Of a stretch of 64,000 nucleotides of DNA, positions 43,643 through 53,554 are shown piece after piece (the first letter of the stretch is position 1; each line of letters starts with the position of its first letter). The notes under the pieces were generated by a model. The model worked only from the letters and a program-made list of their open reading frames with translations, did not search any database and was not told where the DNA came from. A program made the position numbers and the translations under genes. The DNA is from Neorhodopirellula pilleata (lineage in GTDB: Bacteria; Planctomycetota; Planctomycetia; Pirellulales; Pirellulaceae), in NCBI RefSeq assembly GCF_007859915.1, contig NZ_SJPM01000008.1, forward strand, positions 142,408 to 206,407. Direction: 5' to 3'.

Positions 43643-44670
43643 TCCCTGAGATAAAGGTTCTTATCGTCGATGACGACAACATCACCAGGATGATGCTCCG
43701 ACATTTACTGACCGGTGCAGGTTACCGGATCGACGAAGCATCCGACGGAGTCGAGGCGCTTCAGATGATTGCCGAACGTCGTTACCAAGTCGTGATCAGC
43801 GATTGGAACATGCCTGAAATGACGGGTGTCGAGCTATGTCGTCGAATCCGACACTACGACCAATCCGGGTACATCTATACAATCCTGTTGACATCCAATA
43901 ATCAAGACGAAGACCGAATCGAGGGAATGCGAGCGGGGGCCGATGACTTTGTCGGAAAACCCTTCAACGAGCGTGAACTGCTTCAGCGAGTCGCCGCAGG
44001 GCAGCGAGTGTTGCAGCTCGAAACGAAAGAAGCGTTGATCTTTGCATTGGCGAAACTCGCTGAAAGCCGAGACTTCGAAACCGGCAATCACCTCGAACGG
44101 GTCCGCCGGTATGCACGGTTACTCGCATCAGAGTATCTAGCCCATCCGGATACATCGGAAGTCGATGAGGAGTTCGCCGAACTCGTCTTTCAAACCAGTC
44201 CACTTCATGACATCGGCAAAGTTGGAATTCCTGATTCGATCCTGTTGCATCCGGGCAAGCTAACCGCAGAGCAGTTCGACATCATGAAGACGCACACCAC
44301 GATCGGCGCGGACTGCCTGGCCGGAGCGATCGAACGCTCCCCCCAAGCGAAGTTTTTGCAGATGGCTTACAAGATCGCCCTCTGCCATCATGAGAAGTAC
44401 GACGGGAGCGGGTATCCCAATGGCCTCTCAGGCGAGGAGATCCCGATCGAAGCAAGGATCGTGGCGATCGCGGATGTCTATGACGCATTGCGAACGAAAC
44501 GAGTTTATAAGCCAGCCTTCTCGCACGAGAAAACGCTCGAGATTATCGTTCAAGATTCAGGCACTCACTTTGATCCTCATCTCGTCGCTTTGTTTCAAAA
44601 TGTCCACCGCCAGTTCGAAGCCATCGCGGACCGATTCGAGATCAAAGTTGACGTCGATGATCAACAATAA
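43639..44670 (+). CDS. Response regulator with HD-GYP phosphodiesterase domain
   Basis: A 343-residue protein. Residues 1-125 are a receiver with acidic residues in LIVDDDN, phospho-acceptor D55 (VVISDWNMPEM) and Lys in VGKPFNE. Residues about 150-330 are an HD-GYP domain: ETGNHLERVRRYARLL, HDIGKVGIPD, MKTHTTIGADCL, HHEKYDGSGYPNGLSG and ADVYDALRTKR, a full set for a c-di-GMP phosphodiesterase. Its ATG overlaps the stop of the Amt-kinase gene (ATGA), so it is almost surely the output partner: the HPt of that kinase should phosphorylate D55. A plausible result is lower c-di-GMP when ammonium changes. Cytoplasmic. Confidence 0.93.
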   Translation: MIPEIKVLIVDDDNITRMMLRHLLTGAGYRIDEASDGVEALQMIAERRYQVVISDWNMPEMTGVELCRRIRHYDQSGYIYTILLTSNNQDEDRIEGMRAGADDFVGKPFNERELLQRVAAGQRVLQLETKEALIFALAKLAESRDFETGNHLERVRRYARLLASEYLAHPDTSEVDEEFAELVFQTSPLHDIGKVGIPDSILLHPGKLTAEQFDIMKTHTTIGADCLAGAIERSPQAKFLQMAYKIALCHHEKYDGSGYPNGLSGEEIPIEARIVAIADVYDALRTKRVYKPAFSHEKTLEIIVQDSGTHFDPHLVALFQNVHRQFEAIADRFEIKVDVDDQQ

Positions 44671-44701
44671 GTTTCAATGGGACGCACATAAATTTAGCAC
44701 T

Positions 44702-44751
44702 CGTTCCCAGGCTCCCGCCTGGGAACGCACTGCCTCGGAGGCTCTGCCTCC
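44702..44751. repeat. Double-hairpin intergenic element
   Basis: Two adjacent perfect hairpins. The first has 11 base pairs (CGTTCCCAGGC, loop TCCC, GCCTGGGAACG; 44702-44727). The second has six base pairs (GGAGGC, loop TCT, GCCTCC; 44737-44751 approx). The pattern is recognised as a common repeated element of planctomycete and other genomes. It lies between the end of the HD-GYP gene (plus) and the end of the sulfatase gene (minus) and could stop both transcripts. Confidence 0.8.
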
Positions 44752-44826
44752 CGATCTCGAGATACCGCACCTACTCCTCAGCCGAGAGCCTGACGTGCAT
44801 CAGGTTGGCAGGCCCAAGCCGCTCGA

Positions 44827-46344
44827 TCAGGAAGATTGATTCGGCCTCAGTTTGCTCAGGTCCAGCGAATCGTTCATTTCTAACTGTAAACGCACCAGTC
44901 GTTCAAATAGCTCGGTCACCAGGGACTTGTTTTTCGGCAAATCGGCAATGTCGACAAGTTCATTCGGATCACTTACAAGATCATAGAGCCGCATCACGCC
45001 GGCCTGTGGGTAAACGATTAACTTGTGTCGATCGGTTCGAATGCTGCGCTGTTTGTCGAGGTAACACCCGTAGATCTCGGGGTAGGGACTCGGTTCGCCC
45101 GCGAGCATCGGCAAGACGCTATTGAATTCCACATGTTCTGGCTGCGGAATGCCGGCAATCGCCAGCGCCGTCGGCATCGCGTCTTGCAAGTAAATCGGTT
45201 CATCGACGCGTTTACCCGCCTCTGCACCTGGGCCGACGATGAGGAAGGGAACTCGCACGCTGTGATCGTACATGTTTTGTTTTCCCATCAATCCGTGATG
45301 CCCGACGGCGAGTCCATGATCGGCGGTGAAGATGATCCAGGTGTTATCGGCCTTGCCGGTGGCCTGGATTTCATCGAGAATCCGACCGATCATCGCGTCC
45401 ATGTGAGTCAAAATGGCATAGTACTCCTGCCGATGGACACGAACCGCGTACTCGGTTCGGGGAAACGGGGCGAGTTTTTCGTCACGTAATCCAGGTCCGC
45501 ATCCGATTTCATCGGCATACGGATAAGTCGGCAAATAGCTTTCGGGAACGCGGATCTGATCGGGATCGTATTTGGCAAGGTACTCCGCCGGGGACTGGCG
45601 AGGATCATGAGTCGCGTTGAACGCCAAATACATAAAAAACGGATCGTCCTGCTCAGACGCGTCTTTTAAAAAATCGATCGAGTGGTTTGCGACGACCTCA
45701 CTCCAATGCGTACCACCTTCCCAAAACCCGCCGAACTTAGGATCCGAAGGCGACCAAGGATCGACCTGCCCCTCGATAGGTCGGTTGTAACCCACTTTGA
45801 CATCCTTGGGCATTCCCGGCCGGACGTCTCGGACGACGTCGAACGAGGATTCCGCGTTGGCACGGCAGTGCCATTTGCCGGTCATGTACGTGCGATAGCC
45901 GGCGGACTTCATGATCTCGCCCCACCAACGACCGGCCTTCCGTTCATTCTCGGATTGCGCGTAAATTCGATTAGCGTTCCAAACGAATCTTCCCGAGTTG
46001 AGCATCGTGCGGCTGGCGACACACACCGCGCCGCTCCACGAACCCATGTTGTAGGCGTGTGTGAACGTCGTGCCACGACGGGCGAGTTCGTCCAGGTGAG
46101 GTGTGATGACTTCGTCGTTGCCGAGTTCGGCGATCGTGTCAAAGCACTGATCGTCGGCAAAGATGAAAACAATATTCGGCTTTGACGGATTCCTCTCGGC
46201 AGCCCTCATGTTTGAAAAACTGGATGCGGTCAAATCGAAAGCGATCATGAGCAAGCAACCGAGTAAGATCGGGTTGCAAGGTTGATTGATCGCGTGGCGA
46301 ACGGCGAGTGGACGAATGGAGGCCAAGGTGCGTTTCCTGTTCAA
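44827..46344 (-). CDS. Exported sulfatase (choline-sulfatase-like)
   Basis: A 505-residue sulfatase. The start codon is TTG at 46344; a hydrophobic stretch at about 25-42 (PILLGCLLMIAFDL) is the likely signal peptide. The active site is GSWSGAVCVASRTML with Cys-108 in Cys-x-Ala-Ser-Arg, the second allowed form of the formylglycine motif. Metal and substrate residues appear in IVFIFADDQCFDT, YMTGKWHC, FNATHDPRQSP and IIFTADHGLAVGHHG. It would cleave sulfate esters of polysaccharides or choline-like molecules. It is a single gene, facing the HD-GYP gene, and is unrelated in close sequence to the sulfatase at 38262. Confidence 0.9.
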   Translation of the reverse strand: MNRKRTLASIRPLAVRHAINQPCNPILLGCLLMIAFDLTASSFSNMRAAERNPSKPNIVFIFADDQCFDTIAELGNDEVITPHLDELARRGTTFTHAYNMGSWSGAVCVASRTMLNSGRFVWNANRIYAQSENERKAGRWWGEIMKSAGYRTYMTGKWHCRANAESSFDVVRDVRPGMPKDVKVGYNRPIEGQVDPWSPSDPKFGGFWEGGTHWSEVVANHSIDFLKDASEQDDPFFMYLAFNATHDPRQSPAEYLAKYDPDQIRVPESYLPTYPYADEIGCGPGLRDEKLAPFPRTEYAVRVHRQEYYAILTHMDAMIGRILDEIQATGKADNTWIIFTADHGLAVGHHGLMGKQNMYDHSVRVPFLIVGPGAEAGKRVDEPIYLQDAMPTALAIAGIPQPEHVEFNSVLPMLAGEPSPYPEIYGCYLDKQRSIRTDRHKLIVYPQAGVMRLYDLVSDPNELVDIADLPKNKSLVTELFERLVRLQLEMNDSLDLSKLRPNQSS

Positions 46345-46437
46345 AAGAGGCGAGCAGTCTGGGACAACTTACTGTTAGGGTAGTGGATCTAAAAGAGTTT
46401 GTGGCTGTTAACATTCACCATGCCACGATGGCGGAAT

Positions 46438-47427
46438 TTACCCTTGGGGCACACGTTGGGGCGAGCTGGTCGGCTCGTGAACCGAACGATACAGCTTCGC
46501 TATCTTCAGCAAAATTTGCTCAAGTTGCCGTTCGTATTCCGCTTCGTCCAAGTCTGCCTTTTGTTGCCGCAATTCTTCCAGATGACTCTCTAACTTCGCT
46601 CGTTCTGCCAATTGCTCTTCGGACCACTTTAGGCCGTCTAGCAGAGAGATCGAGATCCTGCGAGCCGAGCGTCCGTCGAGCTTCATGGGGTCAGTGGTCG
46701 ACTCGTCGATCTTCAAAATCGGAGTGCCGAGCCCATCGCCGTTGTCGTCAATCAAGGCATGTTCGGTCGCCAAACGATCTTCGCGTTGATAGGACTGTTT
46801 CGTCTGAGACGCGGCGGCCAAGACAGATTCAAAAACCGAGATCGCGTCGTCGTGATCGAGGTCGCTCTTGGGATCCGCGATCGCTTTGGCAAAGAATTCC
46901 GCAAATCGGGTCGTGTTGACCTCGTTGCCGCTCTGAGTTGCCGTGACAATCGTGCGTCCTTTTTTGGATAGCGCATTGATGAACGGGGCGCTGGCCGAAC
47001 TCGTGTTGATCAGCACGATCGGTCGCTCGATAGGTTCAAGCCAATCGTTGAGTTCGTCGGCGGAGACGTCTGGTCCGGTGAGGTTGAACTTGGCGACTCC
47101 ACGCGTGAACGTCCCGTGACCGATCAGGACAATCCACAGCGGACGCTCGCCGTCTCGCTTGACCGAAACCATCACCTCTTGCAAACGATCCCGGATGGTT
47201 TTTTTGTCATCTTGCAAGTCGGACGCGCCGATTGTCTGCGAAACCATATCAGCCGTCTGGGCGACGTCTTCGAGTTGGGTCGCCACTTGCGAGAATTGTT
47301 TTTCGAACGAATCGGTTCCGCCTGCGCCGACGACGATGACCATCTGAGTTTCGGCATCATTCGGAGCCGACCGAGCGACTCCGCAAAGCAAGATCCCGGT
47401 CAGCGACAAAATGCTCAGACGAATCAT
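46438..47427 (-). CDS. Caspase/C13-like exported protein lacking the Cys nucleophile
   Basis: A 329-residue protein with a signal peptide (LSILSLTGILLCGVARSA). The caspase/legumain-type fold is suggested by MVIVVGAGGTD, LWIVLIGHGTF (catalytic His in Gly-His-Gly) and PIVLINTSSASAPFI, where the nucleophile position after the strand reads Ser-Ser rather than Cys. An EF-hand-like DxDxDG stretch (DDNGDGLG) follows later, then a helical coiled-coil tail. As I recall, related proteins in this group also lack Cys, so it is probably a pseudo-peptidase or acts with Ser. It overlaps the previous gene's stop (ATGA), as the last member of the MoxR-type operon. ATG 47427 chosen. Confidence 0.7.
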   Translation of the reverse strand: MIRLSILSLTGILLCGVARSAPNDAETQMVIVVGAGGTDSFEKQFSQVATQLEDVAQTADMVSQTIGASDLQDDKKTIRDRLQEVMVSVKRDGERPLWIVLIGHGTFTRGVAKFNLTGPDVSADELNDWLEPIERPIVLINTSSASAPFINALSKKGRTIVTATQSGNEVNTTRFAEFFAKAIADPKSDLDHDDAISVFESVLAAASQTKQSYQREDRLATEHALIDDNGDGLGTPILKIDESTTDPMKLDGRSARRISISLLDGLKWSEEQLAERAKLESHLEELRQQKADLDEAEYERQLEQILLKIAKLYRSVHEPTSSPQRVPQG

Positions 47428-49838
47428 GCTAGTCCCTTCCATCGACGTAGTCCCCATTCTCCACACAAACAGACGATCGCCGCTAGCATCCACCAGGGAG
47501 TGTGCCACAGCGGTTCGAATACCGTTTGCATCACCGGCACCTTGCGGTTGGGAAGATCATTGACGAACGAAGCGAGCCGATCGATCGTGATCACTTCACC
47601 GCCGGTCTGCGACGCAAGTTGATCGAGAAACGCGGTATTCGTCGCGATGTGACGTAGCTCATTTCCCGACGCGTGTGAGACCCAACCCGCCGTCGTTGTG
47701 TCGACGTGACTGCCGTCGGCCGCTTTGACATCGACGACGAACTCCGTTCCTTTTTCGTCTTCACCTCGCACGGCGAGCTCATAGACGCCTAGGGTTTGGG
47801 CATCAGGTTTCGCCAACATCACAAGATCGTCGGCGTCGGGTTGTGGTATACGGACTTCAACGATCGCGTTCTCGAGCGGCAGGAATGCCTCGTCTCGGAC
47901 TTGAATACGCAGCGTCGCCATCGAATCCACGTCCGGGTGGGGAACGATTTCGGTTTCGACACGTCGCGGTGATTGACTAACGAGGTAACGAACGATCTGT
48001 CGCCACGCCTGCGACGGGTCGCTATCAACGTCCGCTTCGGATCGCATCGTCCATCGCCATAGATCACCGATCAACACGGCGGCGGTCAGGCCCTTGCCGA
48101 ACCGCTGTGCGACGATCGCCGGTGCAACGCCTTGGGAGTCACCTTCGACGTGTGCGAGCGCGACGGCCCCGGGTTTGATTTGTTCGACGCGGTTGACGGT
48201 TTGAAAGGACGGCATTTTGGCGATTCGTTCGTCTTCGGCCACTTCGGTCTGACGCAACCGCACCCATGGTTCCAACAATCCTTCTCGGGTTAATCGCAGC
48301 CGGACCGGAGAGGCGAAACTTGCGTTTTGACGTCGGGCCGCATAAACCGGCGACAAGTCCCCCAGTGGGGTCTCGGCGAAAGGTTGTGAATCAAACGATT
48401 CCTGGCCACCGAGCATCAACAAGCCGCCTCCACGGGTGCTGACGAATTGACGCAGTAGCCGCATCTGATCGAGCGAGAAAAAGTTGGCCTCCACGTCGTC
48501 CAGAATGACCGCATGGTAGGCGAATAGTTCTTCGGCGGTTTTCGGGAATCCCGCACTGAGTTCCTCGGATTCTTTCACGCCCATGCGGATCAATACGGGC
48601 TCGTCGTACTGCTCGCGGGTTTCCTCTTCGTTATCGCCGAGTCCCGCGAACAACGGATTGCTGCCGTTGACACCTTTGGCTCGGAAGCTGAATTTGGGTT
48701 CTTTGTCAGCGATTCGCAGCAAGCCCACCAACTGCACTTCGGGATCGGCCGAGAGTGCCCGACGCAGGAACTTGAATTCCCAGTTCGGCCGTCCGGCGAC
48801 ATACAACACGCGAAACGGTCCAACACCCCGGTCAACCGAAACGACATAACGGTTGTTTATCAATGTTGCTTCGTGGAGCGAAGGATTGTCGGTCACGTTC
48901 CGCACCGCATCGGCATCATCGGTGTGATAGGCCACGACCGAATAAAACTGCAAACCGGCTGATTCGGGTCGAAACTGAAATCGAACCTCGTGCAGATAAT
49001 CGTCGCCGTCGACGGTGATATCGATCTCCTCGACCGACTCACCGTCAGAATTCAATAACGCTGCGGTGAGTGATTCGCCTTTCATCCCGATCGCACGCAG
49101 CTTTCCGATGACCGTGACAGGCGCGGTCGCGAAGTTAGTCGTGGTGACACTCACGTCCGTGATCGCCGCGTCCGGTGTGACGCCACCATCGTCCAACAAG
49201 ACCGGATAAATCGGAACGCCATACTCGGTCCAATCTTGGGCTTGGCGATCGACGGCGGACGTATCGTTGCCATCGGTTAGTAATAGGATTCCGCCGACAG
49301 GACGCCCGTCGAGTCGCTCGCGAATCGTCCCCAACGAACCCGCGATCGCTGATTGATTTCGTTGAAACGATAAGTCGGTTGCCGATCGGATCCGGCTGAG
49401 TTGCGAATCAAACCGGTAGGGACGCACGTCAAAGGTCTGTTCCAAGGTCGTCCGCCAATCCAATTCTGGATCGAGCAGCGATTGAACCGTCTCGCCTCGA
49501 GAGGGTTTCGGATTGCCCACCACCGCATCGCCAAAGCTCGCGTCGCCGGTATGCAGGTTCATGCTACGACTGTCATCGACCAAGATCGGAAACAGGTTCG
49601 CCATCGGACTGGCACGGTCAATCCGGCGCATCGGCTTGAGGGCGCACAGCAGCATCAATCCGATCGCGATAATTTTCAACGTCACCGCGAGAACCTTCAG
49701 CCCCGTCGGTAAACGAATCTTTCGGTAGGAAAGAATCACCAAGATCGAAAGCACGACCGCCGCCAAACAAGCAGGCGCGAGCCACTGAGAGTTTTCCCAG
49801 TAGATGGAATCGATCGTCGTTGAAATGTATTCGAACAA
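47424..49838 (-). CDS. Membrane vWA/glutamine amidotransferase-like protein
   Basis: A protein of about 804 residues. The stretch up to residue 70 has two membrane segments (LAPACLAAVVLSILVILSY and VLAVTLKIIAIGLMLLCAL). A von Willebrand A-like part starts with NLFPILVDDSRSMNLHTG and continues with GGILLLTDGNDTS. Further on is a class I glutamine amidotransferase-like fold: VILDDVEANFF, LRQFVSTRGGGLLMLGGQESF. Such proteins follow BatA-like proteins in planctomycete MoxR operons. The start is uncertain: TTG at 49838, eight bases after the previous stop, is my choice, since a longer frame to 50036 would overlap by 190 bases. No ribosome-binding site is seen. Confidence 0.72.
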   Translation of the reverse strand: MFEYISTTIDSIYWENSQWLAPACLAAVVLSILVILSYRKIRLPTGLKVLAVTLKIIAIGLMLLCALKPMRRIDRASPMANLFPILVDDSRSMNLHTGDASFGDAVVGNPKPSRGETVQSLLDPELDWRTTLEQTFDVRPYRFDSQLSRIRSATDLSFQRNQSAIAGSLGTIRERLDGRPVGGILLLTDGNDTSAVDRQAQDWTEYGVPIYPVLLDDGGVTPDAAITDVSVTTTNFATAPVTVIGKLRAIGMKGESLTAALLNSDGESVEEIDITVDGDDYLHEVRFQFRPESAGLQFYSVVAYHTDDADAVRNVTDNPSLHEATLINNRYVVSVDRGVGPFRVLYVAGRPNWEFKFLRRALSADPEVQLVGLLRIADKEPKFSFRAKGVNGSNPLFAGLGDNEEETREQYDEPVLIRMGVKESEELSAGFPKTAEELFAYHAVILDDVEANFFSLDQMRLLRQFVSTRGGGLLMLGGQESFDSQPFAETPLGDLSPVYAARRQNASFASPVRLRLTREGLLEPWVRLRQTEVAEDERIAKMPSFQTVNRVEQIKPGAVALAHVEGDSQGVAPAIVAQRFGKGLTAAVLIGDLWRWTMRSEADVDSDPSQAWRQIVRYLVSQSPRRVETEIVPHPDVDSMATLRIQVRDEAFLPLENAIVEVRIPQPDADDLVMLAKPDAQTLGVYELAVRGEDEKGTEFVVDVKAADGSHVDTTTAGWVSHASGNELRHIATNTAFLDQLASQTGGEVITIDRLASFVNDLPNRKVPVMQTVFEPLWHTPWWMLAAIVCLCGEWGLRRWKGLA

Positions 49839-49846
49839 GAGAAGAC

Positions 49847-52800
49847 TTACGGGGTACTTTGTGAGCTGAGATTTTCGTAATACTGCCGAACGCTGTCGGA
49901 GTAAACTTCCGGCACGGGGTCGCGGTCGATCGGTACGAGCGTGTCTCGGTCGCCCGAACGGAGCATCCATTCTTCGGAAACGTCCCGCCGCAATTCGCGT
50001 AGTGGAGTGGCAATCATTTCTTCCACCAAATCCCACTGCGGCGTTTTGGAGTTGCGTTGAAACTCCGCTCGAACCTCGCGAGCGCGTTGGCGAATCTGCG
50101 CCGCCCGCGATCTCAATTCGGGGTCCTGAACCATTTCTTCGACGTCACGCAAACCATCGGAGAACTCACGGAATCCATCGCCGGTCAAAGGCCCGCCCGC
50201 GAACGCACCGCCCTGACCTGGTAGAGCACCAGCGGCAGTACCCATGCTGAGCCCCTGAGAAGTAGGACCAGATTGCGAACCAGGCGAAGGTTGCCCCCCC
50301 GTCGGTTGCCCGCCAGGCTGCTCTCCACGTGGTTCTTGTCCATCTGGCTGCTGTCCACTTGGCTGCTGTCTGCTTGATTGTTGTCCACCTGGTTTTTGCC
50401 CACTTGGTTCTTGTCCACTTGGTTCTTGCCCATCTGGTTTTTGCCCACCGGATTGCTGTTCACCGGATTGCTGTTCACCGGCTTGTTGCCCATTAGGTTG
50501 TTGCTCACCTTTTTCCTGTCGACCTGTCTCCTGTCGACCTGTCTCCTGTCCTCCTGTCTCCTGCCCACCTTCTTGCCCCAACTCCGCATCCAAGGATTCT
50601 TGCAGCGACTCGAGCTGTCGCATCGCCTCCCGCAGGCTTTCGGTTTCACTTGCGAGGATATTCTCCGCTGCGGAATCGATCTGACTCTTGAGTTTGTCGA
50701 TCGCCTCGGTTGCCGATTCATTCATTTCATTGGCTTGGACATCGAAGCCACGTTTCCACAACTGTTCGGCTTGATCGAGTCTTTGAGAAGTTTGACGCTG
50801 CTGCGTTTCGCGGAATGATTCATAAAGTTTTTCAGCGAGCAACGGCTCGGCGGTTTCCGACTGCGACACGGTTTCCTGCATTTGCTCGAGCAGGTTCTCG
50901 AGTCGTTGTTGCTGTGCTTGCAAATCCTCCGCCGTTTGATCGCGTGATTGGTCCGCACGCAGTCCGGGGGTTTTCTCCGGTGCAGAAGGCTGTTGCATTT
51001 GTTCGGAGATTTCTTGTTGTTGTTCGGCGAGTTCATTGGCGTCGAACTGCATTTGCCGCATCGCCTCTTGGAACTGATCGGCCGCCTGGGTTCGAACTTC
51101 GTCGCGCAGTTCCTTCAGCTCTCGTTCGGCCCGCTTGCCTTGGCTCAGTGCGGTCGCGGCGTCCTGTTGGTCCATGGCTTCGCCCGCTTGTCGGAGATTT
51201 TCGCGAGTTTCCTGCAGTTGCTCGCTCGCCTGTCGCATGGTCTCCGAGTTTTCGGCGGACTGCATTCGTTCTTGAGTTTCGTCCGCCTGACGTAGAATCT
51301 CCTCCTGTTGTTCGCGGAGTCGTTTCAGAAGTCGCTGGACTTCTTCCTTTTCTTCTTCCGTTTTGGCGAGCTGCAATGCCGACTGCAGTTGGGCGATCTC
51401 TTTGTTGAGATCTTGTTGGCGTTGGGCGAGTTCTCGAAGTCGGCTGAGGATCTGTCGCGTTTCGCGCTGCTCGCTTTGCCCCGCAGATTGTTCGGCCGTT
51501 GCTTGAGTTTCGTACCGGTTCTCGTCCTCGTCGAGTTCAAGTTCGTCGAGCTGTCGCTGACGATTTTGTGCACCGGCACGGCTACTGCTGGATTGTTGAG
51601 ATTGCGACTTCGACACTTCGAACTCGCGTGCTCGCAGCTTGAGCAAGCTGGAGTACGCATTTTGCTCGGCCGTCAAAGCTTTCTTCAGCGAATTATTCAG
51701 CTGGTCCGCATCGGTTCCAGCCTTGAAGTTGTCAAGCACCTGCACAGCGTCGTTCATCGCCTTGCCGGCGGCATCGATATGTTCGATCGATTCGGGATCG
51801 CGTACTTCTGCTTTGAGTTCATCCAACTGTGCGATCGCATCGTTTTGCGACTCCGCGATGACGGCTACATCCTCGATCATTTTGTCTGTAGGCTTGCTCG
51901 TCAGTGTTCTCGCTTGGTTCCAAGTCGCTTGAATGATCTGTTTCTGAAGTTCGAGCAGTTTCTCAGCCTTCTGAGTGTTTTCGGATTGCTCGCCGGGCTG
52001 TCCCGAACTCGGCGGTTGTTGGCCTTGGCGGTAGATCTCCTCGAACGGCCGCACCTCTGCGAAGAACAGGTCACTGTCGACGTGTCGAACTTCTCCGTCG
52101 GGTCCGATGTCTTCGGCCCAAAACGAATAGGCCAGCAGTTGGTCAGGGACGGCGTCGAATCGTTCAAATTCAAACAGATGCGAAACCTCGATCTTGCGTT
52201 GCGGTGGATCGGACGAGGATTCACCGAGTGAGAGTTCCTGTTCCGGCATTCTGTCGAACGTGTATCGAACGCCCGAACGAATGACCCCAAAGTCATCGGT
52301 CACTTTGGCGGCGACGGGGAATTCTTCAAGCGCCGAAACGATCGCGTCGCCGGCTCCGGTCAGATCAAACTTGGGCGGTTGGTTGGCCAAAACCTTGCAC
52401 GTTAGCTCGATCGTGTACTGGTTCTCGCGACCTGCCGTGTCGATCAAGCGAACGGCAAACACATTGCTTTGTCGCATCGTCATGTTAGCCGACCAAACTA
52501 GCGGGTCAGTATCATGCGGCGTCATCGGGATACTCGCTCCATCCTGATCGAGCATAACGGCGGACTCGAGCGGTTGATTGACGGTGCACAACCACGTGAC
52601 ATCGGTTCCTTCGGCGACGGTGACACGGACGGTATCGTTCACGGTCGTGGGTTCTTGATGCGTGTAGGCGGGAAACGTGAGTGCCGCATCGGTCCTCGTG
52701 ACCTTGGGATACTCAAACACGTCGATCCGATAGACTTCGCTTTGGAAAGCCGAGGTGCCGGAAACGGACTCGACGCGATAGTCGAACGATTCCCTCACGT

Positions 52801-53554
52801 CAGTCATCGCGACCGCCCATACCGGGTCGGCCAAATTGCGGCGCATCGCCATGCGGCTCGGCGATTGATCTCCAACGGATGTCAATAATTCAGGATCGAG
52901 TGCCGGTAAACGCGATGGATCGGTTTGCCCCCAATCCGCCGTAACAACCAAACTCGAACCGCGTTCCAGTTCGATCGATCCGGGTTCGATCACGATATCG
53001 GGGTTGGTCATCGGTAGATTCGACGCGAACGAATTCGACGGCGGCAACGGTTTGAAGATCAAGAACGCCACCAAGACAACTAGCACGAATGCCAACGCGG
53101 AATTTGCCAAACGACCGACTCGTAGCTTGCTCTCGGCGACCGTATTCCGCCAAGGATTCTTCGTTGCGTGGAGGTATGCTTGCTCGACGACGCGTTGTTG
53201 CAAGAACCCGAGCGGACGGCCGGATTGAGTTTGTTCCACCGCAGTGAGCAGCTTTTGCCCCAGATCTGGGAAAGCCCGTTCAACTTCTCTAGCGATCAGG
53301 TTCGGCGTTTGAAAACTGCGATAAGCGACGATGCGAACGATCATCAACCCGATGAACGTGAACGCAACAATCCCAATGACAAGCGGAATCGGTTCGAACG
53401 TCGTTCGCATCAACCAGCCACGGTCCGACGCGATCGCAACGATCACCGCGAGCAAAACGCCGATCGCGATCACCGCCGCGGACCACTTCAGCATCCTGAG
53501 TTTGCGATAACGATTCGCGATGGTCTCAATCTGTTCAAGCAATTTGTCTTGCAC
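49847..53554 (-). CDS. Large membrane protein with coiled coil and Gln/Gly-rich repeats (DUF4175-like)
   Basis: A 1235-residue protein with two or three membrane segments near the N-terminus (AAVIAIGVLLAVIVAIA, LVIGIVAFTFIGLMIVRIV and SALAFVLVVLVAFLIF), a beta-rich extracytoplasmic part (residues 180-500), and a very long coiled coil (about 500-1000) rich in Gln, Glu, Arg and Ala. Residues about 1000-1110 are a low-complexity run of five-residue units such as GQETG, GQQAG, GQEPS. The end returns to charged helix. DUF4175-type proteins sit in MoxR operons. It overlaps the BatA-like gene upstream by 20 bases. Possibly a scaffold across the periplasm; no enzyme motif. Confidence 0.78.
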   Translation of the reverse strand: MQDKLLEQIETIANRYRKLRMLKWSAAVIAIGVLLAVIVAIASDRGWLMRTTFEPIPLVIGIVAFTFIGLMIVRIVAYRSFQTPNLIAREVERAFPDLGQKLLTAVEQTQSGRPLGFLQQRVVEQAYLHATKNPWRNTVAESKLRVGRLANSALAFVLVVLVAFLIFKPLPPSNSFASNLPMTNPDIVIEPGSIELERGSSLVVTADWGQTDPSRLPALDPELLTSVGDQSPSRMAMRRNLADPVWAVAMTDVRESFDYRVESVSGTSAFQSEVYRIDVFEYPKVTRTDAALTFPAYTHQEPTTVNDTVRVTVAEGTDVTWLCTVNQPLESAVMLDQDGASIPMTPHDTDPLVWSANMTMRQSNVFAVRLIDTAGRENQYTIELTCKVLANQPPKFDLTGAGDAIVSALEEFPVAAKVTDDFGVIRSGVRYTFDRMPEQELSLGESSSDPPQRKIEVSHLFEFERFDAVPDQLLAYSFWAEDIGPDGEVRHVDSDLFFAEVRPFEEIYRQGQQPPSSGQPGEQSENTQKAEKLLELQKQIIQATWNQARTLTSKPTDKMIEDVAVIAESQNDAIAQLDELKAEVRDPESIEHIDAAGKAMNDAVQVLDNFKAGTDADQLNNSLKKALTAEQNAYSSLLKLRAREFEVSKSQSQQSSSSRAGAQNRQRQLDELELDEDENRYETQATAEQSAGQSEQRETRQILSRLRELAQRQQDLNKEIAQLQSALQLAKTEEEKEEVQRLLKRLREQQEEILRQADETQERMQSAENSETMRQASEQLQETRENLRQAGEAMDQQDAATALSQGKRAERELKELRDEVRTQAADQFQEAMRQMQFDANELAEQQQEISEQMQQPSAPEKTPGLRADQSRDQTAEDLQAQQQRLENLLEQMQETVSQSETAEPLLAEKLYESFRETQQRQTSQRLDQAEQLWKRGFDVQANEMNESATEAIDKLKSQIDSAAENILASETESLREAMRQLESLQESLDAELGQEGGQETGGQETGRQETGRQEKGEQQPNGQQAGEQQSGEQQSGGQKPDGQEPSGQEPSGQKPGGQQSSRQQPSGQQPDGQEPRGEQPGGQPTGGQPSPGSQSGPTSQGLSMGTAAGALPGQGGAFAGGPLTGDGFREFSDGLRDVEEMVQDPELRSRAAQIRQRAREVRAEFQRNSKTPQWDLVEEMIATPLRELRRDVSEEWMLRSGDRDTLVPIDRDPVPEVYSDSVRQYYENLSSQSTP

